From Flavobacteriales bacterium (lineage in GTDB: Bacteria; Bacteroidota; Bacteroidia; Flavobacteriales_D; Crocinitomicaceae), in assembly GCA_947449575.1 (NCBI GenBank), contig CANFRV010000002.1:1-64000 (forward strand): DNA of 64,000 nt. The letters are read 5' to 3'. The position numbers and the translations under genes were made by a program. Shown here piece by piece: positions 39,501-48,955 of the stretch; position 1 is the stretch's first letter; every line of letters begins with the position of its first letter. Under the pieces are notes generated by a model that made no database searches, was not told the origin of the DNA, and was given only the letters and a program-made list of their open reading frames with translations.

Positions 39501-40822
39501 TTGTTGTGGTTGGTCGTTCTGCTGAATTAAAAATCATTGATGAAAAAACAGGAATTGTATTAATGAATACAAACATTCCTTATGGATCAGAAATGGTCTT
39601 CCAAGGAACTGGAAAAATCAAAAAAGGTGATGTTATTTGTAAATGGGATCAATATAACGCGGTAATTGTATCTGAGGTGAATGGTGTCGTTGTTTTCGAT
39701 AACATTACAGAAGGTATTACTTGTCGTGAAGAAGTGGATGAGCAAACTGGATTTACTGAAAAAGTTATTATTGAATCTAGAGATAAAAAGAAAAATCCAT
39801 CTATTCATGTGATTGATGCTAAGTCAAAAGAAATATTGCGTGAATACAGTTTACCTGTAAATGCACACGTTTCTGTAAAAGATGGTGATAAAATCGTAGC
39901 TGGAGAAATTTTAGTGAAAATACCTAGAACTTCAGGTAAAATTGGTGATATCACTGGAGGTTTACCACGTGTAACTGAATTATTTGAAGCTCGAAACCCT
40001 TCTAATCCTGCTGTCGTTTCTGAAATTGATGGAATCGCTGAATATGGAAAAATTAAACGTGGTAATCGTGAAATTCAAATAACTTCAAAAGCTGGTGATG
40101 TTCGTAAATACTTAGTTCCACTTTCAAAACACATTCTTGTGCAAGAAAATGACTTTGTACGTGCTGGTCAACCATTATCTGATGGAGCTATTACACCAAA
40201 TGATATATTAAATATTGAAGGACCTACAAAAGTACAAGAGTACATTGTAAATGAAATTCAAGAGGTATACCGTTTACAAGGTGTGAAAATTAATGATAAA
40301 CATTTCGAGGTTATCGTTCGTCAAATGATGTTAAAATCTGAGATTATTGATGCTGGAGATACTAAATTCCTTGAAGGACAGTCAGCTCGTAAGGTCGATA
40401 TCATGGAGGAAAATGATGCGATTTACGGAATGAAGGTTGTCGAAGATGCAGGTGATTCTACAGCATTGAAAGCAGGTCAAATCGTTTCAGCGCGTGGATT
40501 AAGAGATGAAAATTCTCAATTGAAACGTGTCGATAAAAAGTTGGTTGAGGCAAGAGATGCTATTCCAGCAACATCAACTCCTTTGTTGCAAGGAATTACT
40601 AGAGCTTCACTTCAAACGAAATCATTTATTTCTGCAGCTTCTTTCCAAGAAACTACAAAAGTGTTAAATGAAGCTGCTTTGGCCGGTAAAGTTGATAATT
40701 TGTTAGGTTTAAAAGAAAATGTAATTGTTGGTCATTTAATTCCTGCGGGAACTGGGGTAAGACAATTTCAAAACATGGTTGTCGCTTCAAAAGAAGATTA
40801 CGAAGCAATGACTGGAAAATAA
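36536..40822 (+). CDS. rpoC: RNA polymerase beta' subunit
   Basis: 1428 residues. Zinc ribbon [20 protein letters not shown], the Mg-binding [15 protein letters not shown], and a second zinc site with [14 protein letters not shown] are all present. [14 protein letters not shown] is also conserved. Follows rpoB by 38 nt and ends at a strong terminator. Confidence 0.99.
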   Translation: MAYRKETPKTQSSFDKITISLASPELILEQSSGEVLKPETINYRTYKPERDGLFCERIFGPVKDYECHCGKYKRIRYKGIVCDRCGVEVTEKKVRRERMGHISLVVPVAHIWYFRSLPNKIGYLLGLPTKKLDQIIYYERFVVIQGGIATNADGSELKRLDFLMEEEYLDILDTLPKENQYLEDTDPNKFIAKMGAEALFDLLKTLNLIQTSYDLRHQANTETSMQRKNEALKRLQVVEAMRESQERIDNRPEWMVVKVVPVIPPELRPLVPLDGGRFATSDLNDLYRRVIIRNNRLKRLIEIKAPEVILRNEKRMLQESVDSLFDNSRKSSAVKTESNRPLKSLSDSLKGKQGRFRQNLLGKRVDYSARSVIVVGPDLKLHECGLPKNMAAELYKPFIIRKLIERGIVKTVKSAKKIVDKKEPVVWDILESILKGHPVLLNRAPTLHRLGIQAFQPKLIEGKAIRLHPLVTTAFNADFDGDQMAVHLPLGNAAILEAQLLMLASHNILNPANGAPIAVPSQDMVLGLYYITKGKRSTPEYTMKGEDCIYYSPEEVRIAYNERKLDLHAHLKVRSYDLDENGVPTLMMIDTTCGRVLFNDMVPREVGYINDVLTKKALRDIIGNVLKVSGTSRTAQFLDDIKEVGFDMAFKGGLSFNLEDIIIPKEKEILVGKAEVEAKEVLSNYNMGLITNNERYNQIIDIWTHTNSRLTNILMDQLKNDMQGFNSIYMMYDSGARGSKEQIRQLSGMRGLMAKPQKSGASSQDIIENPILSNFKEGLSILEYFISTHGARKGLADTALKTADAGYLTRRLVDVAQDVVINIDDCGTLRGLMATALMKNDDVVEPLYDRILGRTSVHDILHPETEEIIVSAGELIIEDVAELIEKVGIDEVEIRSVLTCEMRRGVCAKCYGRNLSNHRLAQRGDSVGVVAAQSIGEPGTQLTLRTFHVGGTASNTGRESDLKAKASGRLEIEELRTIEMKNSDGTLKVVVVGRSAELKIIDEKTGIVLMNTNIPYGSEMVFQGTGKIKKGDVICKWDQYNAVIVSEVNGVVVFDNITEGITCREEVDEQTGFTEKVIIESRDKKKNPSIHVIDAKSKEILREYSLPVNAHVSVKDGDKIVAGEILVKIPRTSGKIGDITGGLPRVTELFEARNPSNPAVVSEIDGIAEYGKIKRGNREIQITSKAGDVRKYLVPLSKHILVQENDFVRAGQPLSDGAITPNDILNIEGPTKVQEYIVNEIQEVYRLQGVKINDKHFEVIVRQMMLKSEIIDAGDTKFLEGQSARKVDIMEENDAIYGMKVVEDAGDSTALKAGQIVSARGLRDENSQLKRVDKKLVEARDAIPATSTPLLQGITRASLQTKSFISAASFQETTKVLNEAALAGKVDNLLGLKENVIVGHLIPAGTGVRQFQNMVVASKEDYEAMTGK

Positions 40823-40839
40823 TTTTCAATAAATTTGTG

Positions 40840-40870
40840 AAAGGGGCTATTTTATAGCCCCTTTTTTTTA
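40840..40870 (+). terminator. Intrinsic terminator of the rpoBC operon
   Basis: GGGGCTA at 40843-40849 pairs with TAGCCCC at 40855-40861, loop TTTTA, then eight T. It ends 11 nt before the next ATG. Confidence 0.88.
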
Positions 40871-40880
40871 TATTTGAACT

Positions 40881-41195
40881 ATGGAAAATAATAATGATGA
40901 AAACCAAGTTAATATTGAATTAACAGAAGAAATTGCGTTAGGAGTATATTCTAATTTAGCTATTATTACTCATTCACCTTCTGAAGTTGTCAGTGATTTT
41001 GTTCAAATGATGCCTGGAATGCCGAAAGGAAAGGTACGTTCACGTGTGATTATGACTCCACAAAATGCCAAGCGATTTATGCGAGCACTGATTGAGAATA
41101 TTCAAAAATATGAGCAATCATTCGGAATTATAGAGGAAAACGATAATCAAGGGATGTCGCCAATGAATTTTGGAACTCCTACGACACAGGCTTAA
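40881..41195 (+). CDS. DUF3467 family protein
   Basis: 104 residues. The DUF3467 pattern is clear: NVELTEE-like NIELTEEIALGVYSNLAII at the N-terminus, then HSPSEVVSDFVQMMPG and SRVIMTPQNAKRFMRALIEN. Function unknown; the family is commonly next to rpoC in Bacteroidota. It lies just after the rpoC terminator, so it is expressed by read-through or from an unseen promoter. Confidence 0.9.
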   Translation: MENNNDENQVNIELTEEIALGVYSNLAIITHSPSEVVSDFVQMMPGMPKGKVRSRVIMTPQNAKRFMRALIENIQKYEQSFGIIEENDNQGMSPMNFGTPTTQA

Positions 41196-41211
41196 TTTTA
41201 TACTGTTTTGT

Positions 41212-41250
41212 AATTTTTAGCGTTCAATAAAAAGTTGAGCGTTAAAAATT
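41212..41250. terminator. Bidirectional terminator between DUF3467 and the M23 peptidase
   Basis: A 16-bp stem (41212-41227 with 41235-41250, two G-U pairs), 7-nt loop, with A-rich left and T-rich right ends, so it works in both directions for the convergent genes. Its right end reaches the first base of the peptidase stop codon. Confidence 0.8.
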
Positions 41251-42923
41251 CAAAAGGACATATCCATTTCCCAAATAGATTCGTTCCCACAAACATCTTT
41301 AGTGATGATTTTTACAGTATGCTTATTTTTTAATCCTGTGGGAACTCGGAAGAAGACATAAGAACCTTTAGATTCAAACTCTAGAAGATACCATTTCCCA
41401 TCGATGTATAAATCGTAATCAGAGATAGCAGTTTTGTTTTCAGTGATTTTCCAACTCAACGTTTTCTTTGCAGAAATAGGCTCGTTTATAGTGAAATTAA
41501 GGGGACTTAGACTTGGGCCAACGGTATCAAGTTGAACAGAAAAAGCGCCTAAACTTTTTACTTCAGCACTTAACCATCCATCAGAAAATTTTGTAGGAAT
41601 ATATTTTGAGTTAGCTGCAATATAATATTTTTCTGTTGGTAAATTAGTAGACTTTAGTGGCAATTTTATTTGAATAGGGAGTTGAACAGGGGTTGCTGCA
41701 CTTCCTATGGAAACTAAACTTCCAATTTGTAAGTTCTTAGGGACAGGTTCATATAGGCATCCTTCTGGGATTTTGATTTCAAGCAGTTCATTTTTCTGAC
41801 TAAAAGTTTTATCGGGAAATAAGAAGTCATTTTTTTGTTGAATTACATTAAGAGGACCTGGCGAAATCTTTAATTTAAATTTTAATTGACTTTTATTATT
41901 TTTTGTATCATACGCAACATACGTTATTTCTGACGAGTCCTTTGGCGTCATATAAATTATGCCTAAACCAGATCGATTGTAAATAGACAAATTATTTTCT
42001 GCTGTTCGAAATGATTTTTGATATTTTCTTTTGTTAACACTATTTTCTTCATAATCTATGTGAGAATTAATATATCTTGTAGAGGGAAATGAAATACTGT
42101 CTACTTTATTTCCAAAAAGAGTGTCCTTATTTACTAATAAATAACTTCCGTAAATGCCGATAGGATTTGTTGCTTTACTGTGGTGGTCCAACACTTCGAA
42201 AGCGATACCTATCCCGCCATTTTCAGTGCAAAAGTCGGATGAAAGTATGGCTGTATTTCCACCAATAGTATAACCGTATTTTCCTTTTTTAACCGCTATA
42301 TTTTTTGATTTCCCTTTGATTCGATAGCCACGTTCTGTTAAACTATAGATTTTCAATCCCAATATTTCTGGCGGTATTTCGTCCACAATATCAAATCCAA
42401 ATTTTAATGGATTAAGAGCTGTTTCCGTTTTAGTATCTCTCAATTCAAAATGCAGATGAGGAGCAGTTGAATGGCCTGTGTTTCCGGATAGAGCAAAGTT
42501 TTCTCCCTTTGTTAATACAATGTCTGTAGAAGACGGGAATATTTCTACTTCGAAATTTTTGTTTTGTTCTTGTGTTAACTTTACTAAAGCATCTATTTTA
42601 CCTAAAAATGCACTGCAATGTGCATAAACACTTGTTATACCATTCGGATGATTGATATAAATTGCTTTTCCATATCCATTTGGTGAGACGCTTATTCTTG
42701 ATACGTACCCTCTTTCTATAGCTACCAATTTTTGTCCTTCAACACCATTTGTTTTGAAATCAACCCCCATGTGAAAGTGATTTGGTCTTAATTCTCCAAA
42801 GTTTGCCGATATAATTAATGGTATTTCAAGGGGAGCGCGATACTTAATGCTGTTATCAGTTTGCGCACTTAATAAATTTGAAAGAAATAGAATGCTGAAT
42901 AGGTATAAAATAAGTTGTTTCAT
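41250..42923 (-). CDS. Secreted M23 family (LytM) metallopeptidase
   Basis: 557 residues with a signal peptide (1-20, ending NLLSAQ). The M23 domain comes first: zinc ligands in HFHMGVDFKTNG (His51, Asp55) and the HxH motif HLHFELRD (His156, His158). The large C-terminal part is beta-rich, without recognised domains. The catalytic residues are complete, unlike EnvC/NlpD-type pseudo-enzymes, so it probably cleaves peptidoglycan cross-links. It has its own promoter almost abutting the ATG, and is divergent from the zapA operon. Confidence 0.9.
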   Translation of the reverse strand: MKQLILYLFSILFLSNLLSAQTDNSIKYRAPLEIPLIISANFGELRPNHFHMGVDFKTNGVEGQKLVAIERGYVSRISVSPNGYGKAIYINHPNGITSVYAHCSAFLGKIDALVKLTQEQNKNFEVEIFPSSTDIVLTKGENFALSGNTGHSTAPHLHFELRDTKTETALNPLKFGFDIVDEIPPEILGLKIYSLTERGYRIKGKSKNIAVKKGKYGYTIGGNTAILSSDFCTENGGIGIAFEVLDHHSKATNPIGIYGSYLLVNKDTLFGNKVDSISFPSTRYINSHIDYEENSVNKRKYQKSFRTAENNLSIYNRSGLGIIYMTPKDSSEITYVAYDTKNNKSQLKFKLKISPGPLNVIQQKNDFLFPDKTFSQKNELLEIKIPEGCLYEPVPKNLQIGSLVSIGSAATPVQLPIQIKLPLKSTNLPTEKYYIAANSKYIPTKFSDGWLSAEVKSLGAFSVQLDTVGPSLSPLNFTINEPISAKKTLSWKITENKTAISDYDLYIDGKWYLLEFESKGSYVFFRVPTGLKNKHTVKIITKDVCGNESIWEMDMSF

Positions 42924-42927
42924 TTGA

Positions 42928-42957
42928 CAAATATAGATTTTTTTTAAATTTACACAA
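42928..42957 (-). promoter_or_regulatory. Promoter of the M23 peptidase, abutting the start codon
   Basis: On the minus strand TTG (42955-42957), exactly 19 nt, then TATATTTG (42928-42935): a full consensus. The -7 box ends only 4 nt before the ATG at 42923, so the mRNA would have almost no leader. Confidence 0.75.
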
Positions 42958-42975
42958 AAAGAATGGTTTAAAATG

Positions 42976-43005
42976 TTGTTAATTTACCCCACAATGTTAA
43001 TTTTG
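42976..43005 (+). promoter_or_regulatory. Promoter of the coiled-coil/zapA/rny operon
   Basis: TTG at 42976-42978, exactly 19 nt, TAATTTTG at 42998-43005. It sits back to back with the M23 promoter (42928-42957), 18 nt apart, and ends 16 nt before the first ATG. Confidence 0.75.
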
Positions 43006-43021
43006 TACAAAGTCGAAAAGA

Positions 43022-43333
43022 ATGACCGAGAAAATTCAACATATAATTGAAAGTATCCATTTGAAATGCAAATCTTTGCATGAAAATTTGGTGTCTGAAC
43101 GTTCTTGTAGAATCGAAAAAGAAGCGGAAATAGAGACCTTAAAAAGCGAAATTTCATTTTTGAAACAACAAAATCATGAAGTTGAGCAAGAAAGAGGATC
43201 TTTAAAATTCGAATTGGAGACTATAATGCAAAAGGGAATCGATGACAAAGAATCTGTCCTGAATGACAGAAACGAAGAAATCGATGAATTAGTGAGGGAA
43301 ATAGAGCACTGCATAAAACAGTTAAAACAATAA
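43022..43333 (+). CDS. Small coiled-coil protein upstream of zapA
   Basis: 103 residues, predicted almost wholly helical coiled coil (ERSCRIEKEAEIETLKSEIS, QQNHEVEQERGSLKFELET). No signal peptide or domain was recognised. It is first in an operon with zapA (3 nt downstream) and rny. By context it may be a ZapB-like division partner, but ZapB homology is not established. Confidence 0.75.
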   Translation: MTEKIQHIIESIHLKCKSLHENLVSERSCRIEKEAEIETLKSEISFLKQQNHEVEQERGSLKFELETIMQKGIDDKESVLNDRNEEIDELVREIEHCIKQLKQ

Positions 43334-43336
43334 CGA

Positions 43337-43627
43337 ATGGAAAAATTATCCTTAAAAGTTGTAGTTGCTGGAAGAACATATCCGCTTACCTTAAATGAAG
43401 GTGAACAAGAAAAAGTTTTAAAAGCAGCAGAAGACATCAATAAAGCAATTAAAGTGCTTCAGGATAGTTATGCAGTTAAAGATATGCAAGATTTATTAGC
43501 TATGACAGCTTTACAATTAGCGACTAAACCAAAAAATCAAGTAAATAAGGTAGTTCAAGAGGCTGATTATTCAGCAATTGAAATTTTACTTGAAGGTTTG
43601 TCTAAAGATTTAGATGGTTTAAAATAG
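43337..43627 (+). CDS. zapA: Cell division protein ZapA
   Basis: 96 residues. N-terminal VVVAGRTYPLTLNEGEQEKV is the ZapA fold, and DLLAMTALQLA the start of the coiled-coil tail. Bundles FtsZ filaments at midcell. Starts 3 nt after the coiled-coil gene. Confidence 0.92.
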   Translation: MEKLSLKVVVAGRTYPLTLNEGEQEKVLKAAEDINKAIKVLQDSYAVKDMQDLLAMTALQLATKPKNQVNKVVQEADYSAIEILLEGLSKDLDGLK

Positions 43628-43646
43628 GTAATTTATTTTACTAAGT

Positions 43647-43691
43647 CCCCCATTTCTTCGCATTTATTTAATGTGTTGAGTGGGTTTTTTT
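43647..43691 (+). terminator. Weak terminator-like hairpin after zapA
   Basis: CCCA at 43650-43653 pairs with TGGG at 43681-43684, with an inner CATT/AATG stem, followed by a T-run. It is weak. The zapA-rny gap of 94 nt shows nothing else and no clear promoter. Confidence 0.35.
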
Positions 43692-43721
43692 ATGTTTAAT
43701 ATTGAAAAGATTTAAAGAGAG

Positions 43722-45254
43722 ATGGATATCATTATAGGATTATTAGCAGGCTTAATCGGCGGAGGATCGGTAGCTTATTACGTTCAAAACATTTTATTAA
43801 AGAAGAAAAAAGAGCAAATTGTTAACGATGCAGAAGCAGAAGCGGAGTCAATTAAAAAAGAAAAATTGTTGCAAGCGAAAGAGCAATTTTTCAAATTAAA
43901 AGAAGATCACGACGCATCCGTGAAAGAAAAAGACAGAAGACTTCAATCATTGGAAGATAAAGTGAAGAGTAAGGAAAATACCTTATCCCAAAAAATTGAA
44001 GAATTAGGAAGGAAGGAAAAAGAAACTGAAAAAATTGTTGCGGATTATGAATTAAAAAGTCAATCAATTGATTTGAAAGCGCAAGAATTGGATAAAATGC
44101 AGCAGAAAAGAGTACTTGAACTTACTAAAATTAGCGGTATGTCTTCTGAAGATGCAAAAAACCAGTTAATGGATGCACTAAAAGATGAGGCTAGAACAGG
44201 TGCCATGGTTCACATTAAAGAGATCATGGAAGAGGCTAAATTAAATGCAAATGTCGAAGCGAAAAAGATTGTAATTCAAGCAATTCAAAGAGTTGCAACA
44301 GAACAAGCGGTTGAAAATGCAGTTTCTGTTTTTAATATTGAATCCGATGAAGTAAAAGGAAGAATAATTGGTCGAGAGGGTAGAAATATTCGTGCTCTTG
44401 AAGCAGCAACTGGAGTGGAGATTATTGTTGACGACACCCCAGAAGCGATAATGTTATCTTGTTTTGATCCAGTTAGAAGAGAACTTGCACGTTTAGCGCT
44501 TCATCAATTAGTTTCTGATGGACGTATTCATCCAGCTAGAATTGAAGAAGTTGTTTCTAAAATTAAAAGACAATTAGAGGAAGAGATTGCGGAAACAGGT
44601 CGTAGAACCTGTATTGATTTAGGTATTCATGGTTTGCATCCTGAACTTACACGTATGGTAGGGCGAATGAAATACCGTTCTTCCTATGGACAAAATTTAT
44701 TACAACATTCAAGAGAAGTTGCTAATTTATGTGCTATAATGGCGGCAGAATTAGGATTGAACGTTAAATTAGCAAAAAGAGCAGGGCTTTTACATGATAT
44801 TGGTAAAGTTCCAGATGAAGATCCTGAATTACCGCATGCTATTTTAGGGATGAAATTAGCAGAAAAATATGGTGAAAAACCAGAAATTTGTAACGCTATA
44901 GGAGCTCACCATGACGAAATTGAAATGACTTCAATGATCTCTCCAATTGTGCAAGTGTGTGATGCTGTTTCTGGAGCAAGACCAGGGGCGAGACGTGAAG
45001 TTGTGGAGTCTTATATTAAACGATTGAAAGAATTGGAAGCTTTAGCTTTATCATATGAGGGTGTTTCAACAGCTTTTGCGATTCAAGCAGGACGCGAATT
45101 GAGAGTGATGGTGGAAAGTGAAAAAGTAACCGATTTAAAAGCGGATGAGTTATCTTTTACTATTTCTCAAAGAATACAAACAGAAATGACCTATCCAGGA
45201 CAAGTGAAAGTTACAGTGATTAGAGAGAAAAGATCAATAAGTTACGCGAAATAA
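43722..45254 (+). CDS. rny: Ribonuclease Y
   Basis: 510 residues. N-terminal transmembrane helix (about 3-24), long coiled coil (about 25-190), KH domain ([20 protein letters not shown]), HD domain with [17 protein letters not shown] and the preceding [11 protein letters not shown]. Membrane-bound endonuclease that initiates mRNA turnover. Full length with all key residues. Confidence 0.97.
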   Translation: MDIIIGLLAGLIGGGSVAYYVQNILLKKKKEQIVNDAEAEAESIKKEKLLQAKEQFFKLKEDHDASVKEKDRRLQSLEDKVKSKENTLSQKIEELGRKEKETEKIVADYELKSQSIDLKAQELDKMQQKRVLELTKISGMSSEDAKNQLMDALKDEARTGAMVHIKEIMEEAKLNANVEAKKIVIQAIQRVATEQAVENAVSVFNIESDEVKGRIIGREGRNIRALEAATGVEIIVDDTPEAIMLSCFDPVRRELARLALHQLVSDGRIHPARIEEVVSKIKRQLEEEIAETGRRTCIDLGIHGLHPELTRMVGRMKYRSSYGQNLLQHSREVANLCAIMAAELGLNVKLAKRAGLLHDIGKVPDEDPELPHAILGMKLAEKYGEKPEICNAIGAHHDEIEMTSMISPIVQVCDAVSGARPGARREVVESYIKRLKELEALALSYEGVSTAFAIQAGRELRVMVESEKVTDLKADELSFTISQRIQTEMTYPGQVKVTVIREKRSISYAK

Positions 45255-45281
45255 TTTTTTGTGTTATTAAATTCTGAATAG

Positions 45282-46247
45282 ATGTCATTTGAGGGAAAAC
45301 ATGTATTGGTAACAGGAGGTGCTGGGTTTATTGGATCTAATATTGTTGAAAAATTACTAACTAGTGATATTCGAGTAACCGTTTTAGATAATTTAGCTAC
45401 TGGGAAATTAGAAAATATTGAAGAATTTATCAGTAATTCAAATTTTAAATTTATCCAAGGCGATATTTGTGATTTTGAAACTTGTCTAGATGCCCTAAAT
45501 GGAGTAGATGTTGTTTGCCACCAAGCTGCTTTAGGCTCAGTTCCAAGATCTATTGAATTTCCTCACAATACGCATTCCGTAAATGCAACCGGTTTTTTAA
45601 ATATGTTGCATGCTGCCAAAGAGAAAGGTATCAAGCGATTTGTTTATGCAAGTTCTTCAAGTGTTTATGGTGATAGTCCTATTTCTCCAAAAGTTGAAGG
45701 ACAGGAAGGTAATTTATTGTCTCCCTACGCTGTGACGAAACAACTAAATGAAAAATACGCGAAAGTATATTCACAACTTCATGGAATGCAGACGATAGGT
45801 TTGCGTTATTTTAATATTTTTGGTCCAAAGCAGGATCCGAATGGAGTATACGCTGCGGCGATTCCTAAGTTTATCGCACGTTTACAAAGTGGCGAAGACG
45901 TCTTAATTCATGGAGATGGTTTGCAAACAAGAGATTTTACCTATGTGAAAAATGCTGTACACGCTAATTTCTTATCTTTATTTTCTGAGGTCACGAAAGA
46001 AAATGCGCATGTATTCAACGTTGCATGTAATGATTCGTTTACATTAATACATGTGGTCGATACATTAAAAGTAGGTTTGGAAAAAACTGGATTCATATCT
46101 ACTTCAAAAGTTGTTTATGGACCCGATCGACCAGGAGATATTAAACATTCATTAGCAAATATTGGCTCAATTGAGGCAAATTTAGGATACAAACCATTAT
46201 ATACTTTTCAGGAGGGAGTTGACGAGTATTTATCATCGATTAATTAA
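45282..46247 (+). CDS. NAD-dependent UDP-sugar 4-epimerase (WbpP/GalE-like SDR)
   Basis: 321 residues. LVTGGAGFIGSNIVEKL, ASSSSVYGDSP, catalytic YAVTKQLNEKYA, and RYFNIFGPKQDPNG are typical of WbpP/Gne-type UDP-GlcNAc(A) 4-epimerases rather than UXS or RmlB. The acidic sugar pool made at 8533-15425 could supply its substrate. It is the first gene of the polysaccharide cluster, 27 nt after rny. Confidence 0.88.
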   Translation: MSFEGKHVLVTGGAGFIGSNIVEKLLTSDIRVTVLDNLATGKLENIEEFISNSNFKFIQGDICDFETCLDALNGVDVVCHQAALGSVPRSIEFPHNTHSVNATGFLNMLHAAKEKGIKRFVYASSSSVYGDSPISPKVEGQEGNLLSPYAVTKQLNEKYAKVYSQLHGMQTIGLRYFNIFGPKQDPNGVYAAAIPKFIARLQSGEDVLIHGDGLQTRDFTYVKNAVHANFLSLFSEVTKENAHVFNVACNDSFTLIHVVDTLKVGLEKTGFISTSKVVYGPDRPGDIKHSLANIGSIEANLGYKPLYTFQEGVDEYLSSIN

Positions 46248-46296
46248 AGTATAGTATTCAATTTTCTTTTTATCAATAAAATGATCTTTTTTGAAA

Positions 46297-47700
46297 ATGA
46301 AAGAAATTATAAAGGAAAAAGTTCAAAAAATCTATTCAGATAAGAATCTGTTCATACTTCTATGTATTTGGTTAGTCAGTTATTTTTTTGGTTCTAAAAT
46401 AGGAAGTTTTTCCCTTGGTTTTTTTACTATTTATCCAAATTTCATCTTAAGTGTAGCTTTTGTACCGATTGTTTTTTATACGCTTAGAACGTATAATTCA
46501 ATCTTTACGTATTTCAGTTTTTTTTTATTTCTTTTTTTTATTTACAGCTTTATTTGGATTGGTTATAATGGCTCAAATAGTTCAAGTATTTTTGATTTAA
46601 GAAGTCATTTGTTTCTCTTGATAACCTTTTTGATTTTATCAAATTGCTATCTTTTTTTTAAAACCAAAAAAAAGTTTACTGACATAGTTGTGTCTACTTT
46701 ATGGATTTGGATCTCATGTTTAATTATTTTCGGATTTATTGAAGTTATCACTGGATTTCATTTCAGTGGAAATTACACAAAGTCGATTACGGATACATCC
46801 TTTAAATTAATTGATTTTTCCCCGATTTTTATATTTGACAATCCAAATGATTATATTTCAAATTGTATCATTACCTTATTAATTTTATTGTTTGTCGATG
46901 CTAAGATTTTCTTGCAGAAAGGGGTGCTGATATCCGTATTATTTTCACTATTTATTTTGTCTATTTATGCATCAGCAAGAATTGGTCAATTGATTATTTT
47001 AGTGATTTTTGCAATTGTTTTTATGAAGTTTTACATGAAAAATTTCCGAAATTTCTTCACTCAAAATAAAGGAATAATTATACTTTTCTTTTGTTGTGTT
47101 TGTCTATTAATAGGATCAAATAAAGTTTTTTTTGGTAAAAATCCTGCAAATGTAAATAGTCATCTTGATGGTGTGCTTATTATTCAGAAAAGTAAGGATG
47201 AATTTAGAATTGTTGAGCCAACGACAAAGTTGAGCCAGAAAGAAAAGGAGAAATTAACAGAACAAATTATAGTAATGAATAAAAGGCCCGGCTATAATTC
47301 ATCTGATGTTCGAATGAAATTATTCAAAAATGGCTGTTATTTAATTAAAAAAAATCCAATATTGGGTGTTGGACCAGGTCAGTTTTCAACCTTAAATTTG
47401 AGTAAAAAAGTACCATACAATACAGGGAGTAATGTGAGTCCTCATAATTACATTATTGAAATTGTTTCCCAATATGGGGTATTAGCGATTTGTTTTTTAG
47501 GTTATTTACTGATCTTGTTTGTGCGATTATTTAGATATAAAACGGAGACTTCGTTTTGGCTAATTATTTCAATGTTATTACTTTTTGCCATATCATTTAT
47601 GACTTCTGCATTTATATACCAACCAATGTATTGGTTATTTATTACGTTTTGGATTATTTATTTACATATTGAAAAAGAAAAATATAGTGTCAGAAAATAA
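46297..47700 (+). CDS. O-antigen ligase/polymerase family membrane protein (Wzy/WaaL-like)
   Basis: 467 residues, about ten or more transmembrane helices, with a large periplasmic loop (about 280-360) and the Wzy_C pattern NPILGVGPGQFSTLN and SPHNYIIEIVSQYGVLAI. Polymerises or ligates oligosaccharides on the periplasmic face. ATG at 46297 is chosen over a TTG two codons upstream. It overlaps the flippase gene. Confidence 0.85.
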   Translation: MKEIIKEKVQKIYSDKNLFILLCIWLVSYFFGSKIGSFSLGFFTIYPNFILSVAFVPIVFYTLRTYNSIFTYFSFFLFLFFIYSFIWIGYNGSNSSSIFDLRSHLFLLITFLILSNCYLFFKTKKKFTDIVVSTLWIWISCLIIFGFIEVITGFHFSGNYTKSITDTSFKLIDFSPIFIFDNPNDYISNCIITLLILLFVDAKIFLQKGVLISVLFSLFILSIYASARIGQLIILVIFAIVFMKFYMKNFRNFFTQNKGIIILFFCCVCLLIGSNKVFFGKNPANVNSHLDGVLIIQKSKDEFRIVEPTTKLSQKEKEKLTEQIIVMNKRPGYNSSDVRMKLFKNGCYLIKKNPILGVGPGQFSTLNLSKKVPYNTGSNVSPHNYIIEIVSQYGVLAICFLGYLLILFVRLFRYKTETSFWLIISMLLLFAISFMTSAFIYQPMYWLFITFWIIYLHIEKEKYSVRK

Positions 47701-48955
47701 ATTTGTAAAAAATTTCCTTACAATGTTGACTGGTAACACTATTAGTCAATTAATTCCTTTTGCCGTTGCTTCCTTTTTAACTAGAATTTATTTACCGGAA
47801 GAATTTGGATTATTTTCTAATGTTTTGGCGATTTCTACCCTGTTTGGGATTGTCTCATGTGGAAGATTGGAGTTGGCAATTCCCTTACCAAAAGAAAAAA
47901 ATAGTGCGCAAGATATTTTATTTACAGCCCTCGTATTTACTGCGGCAGTTACAATTATTAGTGTATTAGTATATGTTTTTTCTACTTCAATTGGGTATTT
48001 TTATAATGACAAGGAATTGCCAAACTATTTATTTTATGTTCCAATCTGTGTTTTAAGTTTTGGATTGTTGGGTGTTACTAATAATTGGATCTTAAGAAAT
48101 AAGGATTATAAAGTTCTATCTTCAATTAAAATTGTTCAATCCATTGTAAATAATTTTGGAGCTCTCTTGTTTGGCTATATTGGTTTCGGAATTCATGGTT
48201 TACTAATCGCTTGGTTGCTTTCTCAATTTATCCCTGTCGTTTTTATCTTATTTAAGGAGAAAGTAAAGTGGAGTAGAGATCGATTCAACAAGTCGGTGGT
48301 AATCGATGTCCTTAAGAATTACAAAGATTTTCCTTTAGTAAATTCTTTTCATGCTTTTACAGACATTTTTGCAACCCAAGTTATTTTATTTTGGATTATC
48401 TCTAATTATTATGGGGATGAAAATTTAGGACTTTTTACACAAATGAATAAATATGTCAAAGCACCGATTATTTTAATTACAAGTGCGGTTTCTCAAATGT
48501 TTTTTGTTGAGGTAAGTAAAGCTATTAACGATAGAAAGCCAGTGATGCCCTTTCTGAAACAAACATTGAAAACAACTGTTATTTTTGGTATTCCTTTTAC
48601 AATCGTGCTTTTTTTATTTGCTCCTCAAATGTTTTCATGGTATTTCGGCTCAAAATTTGTTGATTATAGGCTAGCAGGAGAAATGGTTAAATGTAATTTG
48701 CCTATTTTATTTTTAATGTTTATAGTTTCTCCCGTATCGAGTTTACCTATCCTATTTAAGAAACAGAAAAAAGCTTTTTTATTGAGCCTTTTTGGATATT
48801 CATTCGGATTGATTGGCTTGTATATTTCTGCACTATCTGAAGTAGATATTTATAGTTCATTAATTATTTACAGCAGTTTATTTAGCATCTATTATATAAT
48901 ATTGTTAACTTGGTATATTCAACTGATAAAGAAGCACGATGTTAGTATTGGTTAA
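47687..48955 (+). CDS. Wzx-type oligosaccharide flippase
   Basis: About 422 residues with 10-12 transmembrane helices; N-terminal NFLTMLTGNTISQLIPFAVA and LTRIYLPEEFGLF are typical of the polysaccharide flippase (MATE/MOP) family. It moves lipid-linked repeat units across the inner membrane. Start candidates are TTG 47669, GTG 47687 and ATG 47723; GTG is chosen, giving a 14-nt overlap with the upstream gene, but this is uncertain. Confidence 0.88.
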   Translation: MSENKFVKNFLTMLTGNTISQLIPFAVASFLTRIYLPEEFGLFSNVLAISTLFGIVSCGRLELAIPLPKEKNSAQDILFTALVFTAAVTIISVLVYVFSTSIGYFYNDKELPNYLFYVPICVLSFGLLGVTNNWILRNKDYKVLSSIKIVQSIVNNFGALLFGYIGFGIHGLLIAWLLSQFIPVVFILFKEKVKWSRDRFNKSVVIDVLKNYKDFPLVNSFHAFTDIFATQVILFWIISNYYGDENLGLFTQMNKYVKAPIILITSAVSQMFFVEVSKAINDRKPVMPFLKQTLKTTVIFGIPFTIVLFLFAPQMFSWYFGSKFVDYRLAGEMVKCNLPILFLMFIVSPVSSLPILFKKQKKAFLLSLFGYSFGLIGLYISALSEVDIYSSLIIYSSLFSIYYIILLTWYIQLIKKHDVSIG

